Below are positions 41,692 to 48,462 of a stretch of DNA of 58,914 nt, piece after piece. Source of the DNA: Kiritimatiellia bacterium (GTDB lineage Bacteria > Verrucomicrobiota > Kiritimatiellia > JAFGHX01); the NCBI GenBank assembly GCA_016929905.1, contig JAFGHX010000442.1:1-58914 (forward strand), written 5' to 3'. Made by a program: the position numbers and the translations under genes. Position 1 is the first letter of the stretch. Every line of letters starts with the position of its first letter. Under the pieces are notes generated by a model, which was not told the origin of the DNA, made no database searches, and saw only the letters and a program-made list of their open reading frames with translations.

Positions 41692-42183
41692 GTATCGGCC
41701 TCCCCGCGTGCCCTCAGTGCTCCCCAATGTGTTGGTCGAAAAAGAGCCGCCCGGTGCCCCCAGACGGCTCGCGAGACGCTCGCCCTCCAAATTCACCACA
41801 GGTAGCGTCCTTGCCTTATGGAGGGCCGGCCTCTCCGCCGCGGGCGATCTTCGACGTGCCGGCCGCGGGCTTTTTCGACAGGCTCAACGTGAGCGCTGAG
41901 GCTGCGCCGAGCCGCCCACCAGCCCTGGACTTGCCCGTGAGAGCGGCTCGGCACAGCCTTCCGCCGCGGGCGGACAGGCAGCCCTCCATTGGGACGGCAC
42001 GCCATTGCCGCCACGGAATCATCTGCGTCGTCCTGCCGCTCCGAACACGGGTCGCGTGACGTGGGTGGGAGCGCCACGCCGGGCATGGTGGCAGAAAACC
42101 GCGCGGCACGCAAGCCCAGGCGATCCCGCGGCCCGTTGCGCCACCGTACGCGCCCGCGCGGCGGTGCGCGCGCCGTTTTCTCC
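41692..42183. repeat. Repeat-rich spacer before the dehydratase gene
   Basis: AGACGGCTCGCGAGACGCTC (41761-41780) repeats the segment at 36923-36945 (GCGGCTCGCGAGGACGCTC). GCGGCTCGGCACAGCCT at 41943 repeats one at 16540. Several GC hairpins are present. No gene is supported; the long minus-strand frame here is antisense to the dehydratase. Confidence 0.6.
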
Positions 42184-42211
42184 TTGACGCAAAGAGTGTA
42201 TCATGTATACT
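42184..42211 (+). promoter_or_regulatory. Promoter of the acid-sugar dehydratase gene
   Basis: TTGACG (42184-42189) and TATACT (42206-42211), 16 nt apart, form a good sigma-70 promoter. An inverted repeat, GTATCATGTATAC (42198-42210), overlaps the -10 box, of the kind bound by GntR-family regulators of sugar-acid catabolism. No regulator gene is next to it. Confidence 0.65.
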
Positions 42212-42280
42212 ATCGCTAGACTTTGTATAGCTTATCGACCCCAGGAGGCGGCGGATGCCGCGGACGGGAGCTGACAGGCC

Positions 42281-43429
42281 GTGAGCCGCATCGAGAAGGT
42301 CAACACGTTCGTCCTGCGCCACCGGCTGGCGGAGCGTTTCCGTTTCGCGCAGTGGGAGTATGCCGAGCGCCGCGTGTGCCTGGTGAAAGTGACCGCGCAG
42401 GGCGGCGCGTTCGGCTGGGGGGAAGGCTACGGGCCGGCCGGGGTGGTTCGGGCGGGCATAGACTTTCTTGCGCCCCTGCTTCTGGGCCGCGATCCGCTTG
42501 AGCAGGAAACGCTCTGGCAGGCGATGTTCCGGCGGTCGTTCGATTTCGCGAGGCAGGGCGTGCTGCTCGGCGCGCTCAGCGCGCTGGACGTGGCGTTGTG
42601 GGACTTGAAGGGCAAGCTGCTCGATCAGCCCGTGAGCGTTCTGCTGGGGGGCCGGAAACGCGAATCGGTCAGGGCTTACGCGACGGGTCTGTATTTCCGG
42701 GAATGCGCGGATCTTCCGGCGGCCCTCGCCGCGGAGGCGGCGGCGCACCGTGCGGCGGGTTTCGACGCCGTCAAGATGAAGGTCGGGCTCGGCGTGGAAC
42801 ACGATCACGCGAACGTGCGGGCGGTCCGCGAGGCGCTGGGCCCGAACGCGGCGCTGATGATCGACGCGAACCACGCGTTTTCCGGAGTTGAAGCGGCGGA
42901 CCTCGCGCGGCGCGCGGCGCCGCACGGGATCGCATGGTTCGAGGAACCGCTTTCGCCGGACGACTGCGACGGCTATGCGGAATTGCGGCGAAAGACCGCG
43001 ATCCCGATCGCCGCCGGTGAATGCGAAGCGCGCCGAGCGGGGTTTCTGCGGCTGTTCAACGGCCGTTGCGTGGACATCGCGCAGCCGGATATCTGCGCCG
43101 CGGGCGGCTTGACCGAAACCAAGAAAATCGCGGACATGGCCTACACGTTCGGCGTCGAGCTGGCGCCGCACTGCTGGGGGACAGGCATCGCCATGGCCGC
43201 GGCCCTGCACCTGCTCGGCAACCTGGACGTCGTGCCCGGCCGCCTCGAGGAACGTGACCCGTGGCTGGAATTCGACCGGACCGAGAACTCGTTGCGTGAC
43301 GAACTCACGCAGCCGGCCTTTCGCGCGCAGAACGGCCGTGTCGCCGTTCCGGACAGGCCGGGGCTGGGGATCGAGGTTGATCAAGGGGCGTTGGAACGGT
43401 ATGGTGAGGCGGAAAGGTCAAAGGTCTGA
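42281..43429 (+). CDS. Mandelate racemase/muconate lactonizing enzyme-family dehydratase
   Basis: A 382-residue enolase-superfamily enzyme. The catalytic pair is K165-x-K167 (VKMKVG), the metal ligands are Asp195, Glu221 (EEPLSP) and Glu247 (GECEA), and Asp270 with His297 (APHCWG) form the second base dyad. This set fits an acid-sugar dehydratase such as rhamnonate or mannonate-type dehydratases of the MR subgroup. The start is a GTG with no strong SD but a good promoter 70 bp upstream. The last residues (ERSKV) and stop are read from an AAGGTC array. The HpcH/HpaI aldolase downstream would cleave the 2-keto-3-deoxy product. Confidence 0.88.
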   Translation: MSRIEKVNTFVLRHRLAERFRFAQWEYAERRVCLVKVTAQGGAFGWGEGYGPAGVVRAGIDFLAPLLLGRDPLEQETLWQAMFRRSFDFARQGVLLGALSALDVALWDLKGKLLDQPVSVLLGGRKRESVRAYATGLYFRECADLPAALAAEAAAHRAAGFDAVKMKVGLGVEHDHANVRAVREALGPNAALMIDANHAFSGVEAADLARRAAPHGIAWFEEPLSPDDCDGYAELRRKTAIPIAAGECEARRAGFLRLFNGRCVDIAQPDICAAGGLTETKKIADMAYTFGVELAPHCWGTGIAMAAALHLLGNLDVVPGRLEERDPWLEFDRTENSLRDELTQPAFRAQNGRVAVPDRPGLGIEVDQGALERYGEAERSKV

Positions 43430-43717
43430 AAGGCGAAGGTCAAAGGTCCGAAAGTCAAAGGTCAGGGATTGCATCGCCGGGTTCGTACGAAGCGCTGTCC
43501 GATGCGAGTACGTTCGAACGGGCGTTATCCGGAACCGAATATAGGGGCGCGGTTCCACCCGCGCCGCGAACGCCCAGGTCCGTCGGTTCAAGCGGCCGGC
43601 GTGGAGGGCCGTCTAACGTCAGCCGGGGCGATCACGACAGAACCCGCGCGGCACGTGGACCTTCGACCTTCGGACCTTTGACCTTCGACTTCTGACTCTG
43701 AACAGAGAGGCCCCGTC
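43415..43717. repeat. AAGGTC arrays between dehydratase and aldolase genes
   Basis: Two AAGGTC stretches, at 43415-43467 in one orientation and 43659-43699 in the other, flank about 190 bp of unique sequence. They form a long imperfect inverted repeat. The first supplies the dehydratase stop codon, and the second ends 20 nt before the aldolase SD. Confidence 0.8.
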
Positions 43718-44482
43718 ATGAAGACAAACGTTCTCAAGAAGAGACTCCGCGCGGGCCGGACGGTACTCGGCCCGTTCATGAAGCTGGCGGACCCGGCGGC
43801 GGTGGAAGTCTTTGCGCACGCGGGTTTCGACTTTGTGATCATCGATCTGGAACACGGCCCGCTTTCGATCGAGACCGCCCAGAACCATGTTCGTGCCGCG
43901 GAGGCGGCGGGCATCACGCCCGTCATCCGCGTGGCGGCGAACAACGCGAGCCGGGTACTCCGCGCGCTGGACATCGGCGCGCAGGGCGTTCAGATCCCGC
44001 ATGTTTCGTGCGCCGACGACGCGGAGCGGGCCGTGCGCGCGGCCAAGTACCACCCGGCTGGAGATCGCGGCGTGTGCCGGTTTGTGCGGGCAGCGGACTA
44101 TTCGGCCATGGACCGGGCGGCATATTTCAAGGCGGCCAATCGTGAGACATTGGTTATCGTGCACGTGGAAGGGTTGGACGGCATCCGGAATCTGCCCGAT
44201 ATTCTGGCCGTCAAGGGCGTGGATGTCGTCTTTCTGGGCCCCTACGACCTCTCCCAATCCTGCGGCGTGCCCGGGCAGGTCGACGATCCGAAGGTCGTGC
44301 GCCGAATGAAACAGGCGGTGCGCCGGGCGCGTGCAGCGGGTGTAGCGGTCGGCACGTTTGTGGACACCGTCGCCAACGCCCGCAAATGGACAAAGGCGGG
44401 CGTGCGGTACATTTCCTATTCCGTCGACGTCGGCATCCTGCTCGACGCCGCCGCGCGGCTGGCGGCGGAGCTTCGCGCGTAG
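43718..44482 (+). CDS. HpcH/HpaI-family aldolase
   Basis: A 254-residue class II aldolase of the HpcH/HpaI type. LGPFMKLADP is the N-terminal strand, FDFVIIDLEHGPLSIE holds the active-site acidic pair, and HVEGLDGI and FLGPYDLSQS hold the divalent-metal Glu and Asp. GVPGQVDDP is the conserved C-terminal loop. RhmA-type members cleave 2-keto-3-deoxy-L-rhamnonate to pyruvate and lactaldehyde, which would complete the path begun by the dehydratase upstream. The SD is AGAGAGG. The composite repeat starts 43 nt after the stop. Confidence 0.88.
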   Translation: MKTNVLKKRLRAGRTVLGPFMKLADPAAVEVFAHAGFDFVIIDLEHGPLSIETAQNHVRAAEAAGITPVIRVAANNASRVLRALDIGAQGVQIPHVSCADDAERAVRAAKYHPAGDRGVCRFVRAADYSAMDRAAYFKAANRETLVIVHVEGLDGIRNLPDILAVKGVDVVFLGPYDLSQSCGVPGQVDDPKVVRRMKQAVRRARAAGVAVGTFVDTVANARKWTKAGVRYISYSVDVGILLDAAARLAAELRA

Positions 44483-44525
44483 CGCCGAGCGAGCCGGACG
44501 AATGCCGTTTGGGCCGAGGAGACGT

Positions 44526-44712
44526 TGCCCGCCAAAGGTCGCGAAAGAGGCGCGAAAAGCGAGCAGGAAATGTCTTTGGGCAGCGATTGACATCGCTGGC
44601 TTGCGCACGCTGTTGCGGGAATCGAAAGGATTGCCACGCCGCAACACTCTCGGACGGAATACGAGGTGCCGAGCGGCGTGGCAATCCACGATTCCCGCAA
44701 CGAGCGCTTTAA
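44526..44712. repeat. Composite palindromic element, locus III
   Basis: TGCCCGCCAAAGGTCGCGAA at 44526, then GCGCGAAAA, then inverted repeat Z with arms 44612-44637 and 44678-44701. The organisation matches 4497-4674. The Y repeat is absent. It lies 43 nt after the aldolase stop, in sense orientation. Confidence 0.85.
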
Positions 44713-44757
44713 GAGGGGCGCGGGGCTCGTTGAGGGACCCGTTGCCGGTGAAAATAG

Positions 44758-44789
44758 AACGGGCTGTCCGGCAAGCCGGACAGCCCGTT
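44758..44789. terminator. Bidirectional rho-independent terminator
   Basis: AACGGGCTGTCCGGC (44758-44772) pairs perfectly with 44775-44789 over a 2-nt loop. T-rich sequence follows on plus (TTTCTTC), and A-rich sequence precedes it, giving a TTCTATTTT tract on minus. It serves the convergent aldolase and barrel genes. Confidence 0.85.
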
Positions 44790-44822
44790 TCTTCAACAGC
44801 CTTCGCTGTGTATCAATCTGCC

Positions 44823-45566
44823 CTAGAACGTGAGCCGCCCGCCCGCGCCGACACCGACGGTATCGAGATAGTCGGTCCCGACGTACGAGGTCACCTCGCC
44901 GTAGAAGCTGATCTGGTCGTTCACCGCGTAGAGGGCGCCCGCCCCGAGCAGCCCGCCGGTCTCCGTCTCGGAGACGGAATCGCTATAGCTGACGCCGCCC
45001 CATCCGAACCCGAAGTCGGCGGAAGCCGACCACTCGAACTCGGCGCGCAGCACATTGATGCCGGCCGTGCCGTAGAGCGTGAGCCCATCGAGCATCGGCA
45101 GGTCATAGCTCACGACGCCGGCCACGTTGGCGCCGATGATGCTCAGCGAGTAGTCGATGCTGACGCCGTCCCAGCTCTCGGAGCCGCTCGCGTCCGGGAA
45201 GATCGGCTTGTAGACGGTGGCGCGCAGCGCCGCGTCTACCGGCAGATCGAACGGAAGCACGAACAGCACGCCGCCGGCAATGCCGAAGCCTGAATCGAAA
45301 TCGATGTCGGACTCAGCATCGCTATCGAGCCCACCGATCCGGATAATGCCCGCGTCAATGAACGCGCGCAGGTTGGGCGCGACCGAGTACATGCCCCGAC
45401 CGCCGATGAACATGACGTCCTGCCCGACCATCACGCCGGCCGCGGCCGTGACGTCGCCCGCTTCGCCTTCCTTCGCGGTATCCGCGATCTGCAGCCCGAA
45501 CCCCTGCCCCATCGCCTGCGTCGCCAGAACCACAATCAACCCGACAGCCAACAAACCTTTTCGCAT
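44823..45566 (-). CDS. Outer-membrane beta-barrel protein
   Basis: A 247-residue protein with a signal peptide (LLAVGLIVVLATQAMGQG), then alternating Gly/aromatic strands (RGMYSVAPNLRAFIDAGIIR, SIIGANVAGVVSYDLP). It has a C-terminal Phe (VGVGAGGRLTF), the usual outer-membrane insertion signal. About ten strands are expected. Acidic turns (DSDAESDIDFDSG) suggest cation binding. An AAGGAG SD precedes the ATG. It is a single-gene unit with the strong terminator downstream. Function unknown; porin-like or structural. Confidence 0.8.
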   Translation of the reverse strand: MRKGLLAVGLIVVLATQAMGQGFGLQIADTAKEGEAGDVTAAAGVMVGQDVMFIGGRGMYSVAPNLRAFIDAGIIRIGGLDSDAESDIDFDSGFGIAGGVLFVLPFDLPVDAALRATVYKPIFPDASGSESWDGVSIDYSLSIIGANVAGVVSYDLPMLDGLTLYGTAGINVLRAEFEWSASADFGFGWGGVSYSDSVSETETGGLLGAGALYAVNDQISFYGEVTSYVGTDYLDTVGVGAGGRLTF

Positions 45567-45747
45567 GCGCCACTCCTTTTCCTGCTGCCCAGCCATGCCA
45601 CGTTGTTCAACCTGAAGTTCCGGCCCCAGGGCTAGAACGGAACCCGAACGCCTGCCGTCTGCTTTGGTTCAACCCACCGGGCTAATGGGCATAGAGTGTA
45701 CCGAACCGCGCCGGCCGGCGTCAAGCCTTCGATCCGCGCGCGGCGCG
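45567..45747. other. Leader region of the barrel gene
   Basis: No gene. It probably holds the promoter of the outer-membrane protein gene, but I could not identify a convincing -35/-10 pair. Confidence 0.35.
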
Positions 45748-45880
45748 ATTCTCATTATGGCGGCGCCCCGGTGAAATGCGTTCGTAGTCAAGCCCGTAAG
45801 GGCTGTCCGTACACGCCTCATGCCCCGGGAACGCCCCTTACGGGGCTCACTACAAACGGACGCAACGCCATAATGAGAAT
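45748..45880. repeat. Nested palindromic element related to element A
   Basis: Outer 15-bp arms ATTCTCATTATGGCG (45748-45762) and the exact complement (45866-45880). Inside, CGTTCGTAGT and ACTACAAACG arms, and GCCCGTAAGGGC and CCCCTTACGGGG hairpins, match the internal parts of the elements at 36989 and 58831. The ends differ, so it may be a recombined or decayed copy. Confidence 0.75.
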
Positions 45881-46152
45881 TGCTGCCGCGCGCGGCGCCG
45901 CGGCCTGCTCCAGTGTGGCGAGCGGGCAACAGTAGCGTCCGCAGGCGTCAAACTGCCGGAATTGCGCGAGAAACCGGCGTGGAAAAGCTGGCATTCCCCC
46001 GCCCGTATGGATAGGTCTTCAGAATAGCGTCGCATAGCGGCTTTCGGGGGAGTCCACGCCAACCCGTGCCGCGGTTGCGGGGCGGTCCCGCAACGGCACC
46101 GGCTCCTCATGAACGCGCGCGTATGCCGGCGCAGCGGAGGCGACAGAAGCAC
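45881..46152. other. GC-rich non-coding spacer
   Basis: No convincing gene. Several CGCGCGGCG runs adjoin the palindromic element at the left. A GGAGG near 46138 is the probable SD of the next gene, although spacing is long. Confidence 0.35.
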
Positions 46153-46560
46153 ATGAAAGACCACGCGGTGATTCTGCGGCACATCGACGCTCGGTTTGAA
46201 GAGGAGCCGCATCCGTTCCGACACGCGAGTGCGGGGATGCAGGCGTTCTCGCAGCTGCTCCCGCTCCTGCGGCACAGCGTGCCCTGGCGGCTGAGCGGAT
46301 ACGTCGAGCGGATCGAAGAACTGTTCCCCGTCGTGGGCAACTGCCCGGCCTGCAAAGGCAAGCTGTGCGTCTATCTCGATCTCTACTGCAAGTACGAGTT
46401 TCCCGAGAAGAGCCGGCAATATCAGGCGATGCTCGAGGCCATTCTCGCGCAGGACGCGGCGGAATTTCCCGGCTTGCGGGCCCCGGTGCGGGACTACCGG
46501 AAAGAAGTGCACCTGCTGTTGGAACGCTATCTCGGCGAGGGGTATCGGGATTACCTGTGA
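46153..46560 (+). CDS. Hypothetical CxxC protein
   Basis: A 135-residue cytoplasmic protein I do not recognise. It is rich in charged helices, with one CPACKGKLC cluster (residues about 65-73) preceded by RIEELFPVVGN, which could bind zinc. The N-terminus KDHAVILRHIDARFEEEPHPFRH and C-terminus YRKEVHLLLERYLGEGYRDY are Glu/Arg-rich. The start at 46153 is preceded by GGAGG at about 12 nt. It stands between an inverted-repeat spacer and a convergent gene. Confidence 0.55.
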   Translation: MKDHAVILRHIDARFEEEPHPFRHASAGMQAFSQLLPLLRHSVPWRLSGYVERIEELFPVVGNCPACKGKLCVYLDLYCKYEFPEKSRQYQAMLEAILAQDAAEFPGLRAPVRDYRKEVHLLLERYLGEGYRDYL

Positions 46561-46746
46561 CCGCCATTCCGCTGCACCGGAGCCATCAAGCCGTGCGGGA
46601 CATATCAGGCCTCAGTCGCAGGGGCTCCGCCGGGCCGTGACCGGCACCTTCCGTCCGCACGGCGTGCAACTCGCAGGCCCCCACGGGCTCGCCCCGTGGG
46701 GGGAATGAGACTTCTGCCGCACCGCCGGCCGTCCGCCTTTCTTTCC

Positions 46747-46781
46747 CCCCTGCTCAGCCGCCGCAGGCGGCTGAGCAGGGG
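46747..46781. terminator. Perfect 16-bp GC hairpin between convergent genes
   Basis: CCCCTGCTCAGCCGCC and its exact complement flank a 3-nt loop. It lies 3' of both the CxxC gene and the jelly-roll gene. There is no strong U-tract on either strand, so it may act with Rho or as an RNA-stability stem. A second hairpin, CCCCCACGGG/CCCGTGGGGG, is at 46678-46702. Confidence 0.6.
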
Positions 46782-46811
46782 AGAGACCCAACGAAGAACT
46801 CAAGGCTCGCC

Positions 46812-48071
46812 TCACGGCGCCGGCTCCACCCGCAACGCGGTGGGTTCGCCCGGCGGGTTGGCGTCGGGCCCGGCGGCCTGGGTCATGAGCACGCCGCGCC
46901 ACGCGGACCAGTCGGACCAGTTCGAGGCGGCATCCCGCGTGCACACACGTGCGAAGTAGTGCGTGGCGGGCTCGAGCGCCGTGCGACCGGCGAGGCTGCC
47001 GCTGAAGGTGCCGTTTGCCGCGTCGACCACCACCGCATCCCCCACGCTCAGCCGTGTGCCGGTATCCCAGACCACGTCGGATCCGGCGCTGTCGGCGGCT
47101 ACCTGCACGCGGAAGGCGGATTGCGAATCGCCGCCGTCCGGGTCGGAGAAGGCGGTCTTGACCACGGTCGGGTTCACCGGGCAGCGTGCCGGGCCGATCG
47201 GTTCGGTGGCGATCACGAAATCGTCGATGTAGCGTTCCTGCTCCACGGGCGAGCCGGAGTTCCAGTAGTTGGCGTGGAACACGGCGTTGAGCCCCTTCTC
47301 CTGCCAGGACTTGATCCAGTTCAGCCCGCTGCCGTGCGCGTCGACCACGCCGTCGATCCAGAGCGTGAAGATGCCGTCCGCGTTGCCGGGCGTGTTCAGC
47401 TTGGCGCGGGCCTCGACGCAGATCCACTGCCCGGACTCGGCCGTTGTGTGGATGGGGAACGTGCCGCTTCGGATCCCGAGCCAGGACAGGTTGTCGAAGT
47501 CGTTGTACTGGGTGGTCACGAGCTGGGAGGCGGCATTGATGCCGCTGGCCGGATCGAGCACGAGCCTATCGCCGCCGCCCCAGACGTGCGCGATCATGGC
47601 CTGCGACCAGTTGCTTTCGGCAAAGCTCGTCGCGCGCGAGAGCTTGGCCGGGTTGCCCGTCCAGCCGCGCTGGTACTTGACGTACATGCGCCAGTAGAGC
47701 TCCTGGAACTTCTCGCCGGGCCTTAGCCGTTTGGCGGAGTAGACGGGCGAATCGCCGAACACGACCTTCAGATCGCCGGCGCCGACCTCGCCGACCTGCC
47801 AGCGCGCGCGCATGCAGTAGCCGGTCCCGCCAAACGCCTCGTACGAAACGGGGACGTAGTCGCCCTCGTCGTTGCCGTACTCGCAGTAGACGTTGGTGAC
47901 GGAGCCTGAGTCGAAGGAATCGTACCAGATCACGTTCGTGGCGGCGTGGTACGGCTGCTGGGCGGCGGGCACGACGTAGTCGATGCCCGGCCGATCCGGC
48001 GGAGCGGCCAGCACGGCGCCGGCGCCCAGCCAGAGCGCGGCCACGTACACGTGTGGTAAGGACGTTTTCAC
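46812..48071 (-). CDS. Secreted jelly-roll polysaccharide-lyase-like protein with FN3
   Basis: A 419-residue protein with a signal peptide (VYVAALWLGAGAVLA). A concanavalin-like beta-jelly roll follows (VIWYDSFDSGSVTNVY, ELYWRMYVKYQRGW, NPAKLSRATSFAE, WICVEARAKLNT, YIDDFVIAT; about residues 45-290), like polysaccharide lyase 14/20-type or LamG proteins. A C-terminal FN3-like domain has THYFARVCTRDAASNWSDW. The start is a GTG at 48071, only about 8 nt from a TATACT -10 box, so the mRNA may be nearly leaderless. The octamer repeat array begins about 35 bp upstream. Confidence 0.72.
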   Translation of the reverse strand: MKTSLPHVYVAALWLGAGAVLAAPPDRPGIDYVVPAAQQPYHAATNVIWYDSFDSGSVTNVYCEYGNDEGDYVPVSYEAFGGTGYCMRARWQVGEVGAGDLKVVFGDSPVYSAKRLRPGEKFQELYWRMYVKYQRGWTGNPAKLSRATSFAESNWSQAMIAHVWGGGDRLVLDPASGINAASQLVTTQYNDFDNLSWLGIRSGTFPIHTTAESGQWICVEARAKLNTPGNADGIFTLWIDGVVDAHGSGLNWIKSWQEKGLNAVFHANYWNSGSPVEQERYIDDFVIATEPIGPARCPVNPTVVKTAFSDPDGGDSQSAFRVQVAADSAGSDVVWDTGTRLSVGDAVVVDAANGTFSGSLAGRTALEPATHYFARVCTRDAASNWSDWSAWRGVLMTQAAGPDANPPGEPTALRVEPAP

Positions 48072-48104
48072 CAGTCACAGTATACACATTTGACGGGGTC
48101 TATG

Positions 48105-48358
48105 GAAGGATGGAAGATTGGAAGCATGGAAGACAGGCTTCCTTCATCCGACCCGTCCATTCTTCCATTCTTCCACCCTTCCATTCTTCCACCCTTCCAC
48201 CCTTCCACCCTTCCACCCTTCCACCCTTCCACCCTTCCACTCTTCCACTCTTCCACTCTTCCACTCTTCCACTCTTCCACTCTTCCACCCTTCCACTCTT
48301 CCACTCTTCCATTCTTCCACCCTTCCCTCTTTCCATCCTTCCCTCTTTCCCTCCTTCC
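48105..48358. repeat. TTCCA(C/T)(C/T)C octamer array
   Basis: About 25 head-to-tail 8-bp units (TTCCATTC, TTCCACCC, TTCCACTC) on plus follow a short inverted arm of GGAAG units at 48105-48135. It separates two divergent genes. Being 8-mers, three units make 24 nt, so both strands read as an open octapeptide repeat with no stop. No spacers are present, so it is not CRISPR. Confidence 0.92.
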
Positions 48359-48462
48359 GCCGGGCCTGCGAGGCGCCCGTTTCAACAGGCTTCGAAACGC
48401 TTGGCATTGGCGCCGCCACACGCTATGATGCCCACCCGCAACGCAGACGACGGAGGCTCCTG

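Noticed and set aside
41816..43384. Minus-strand frame of 522 codons opposite the dehydratase
   Set aside because: The plus strand holds all enolase-superfamily catalytic residues and a promoter.
48105..48358. CRISPR array
   Set aside because: Units are 8 bp in direct tandem with no unique spacers and no cas genes nearby.
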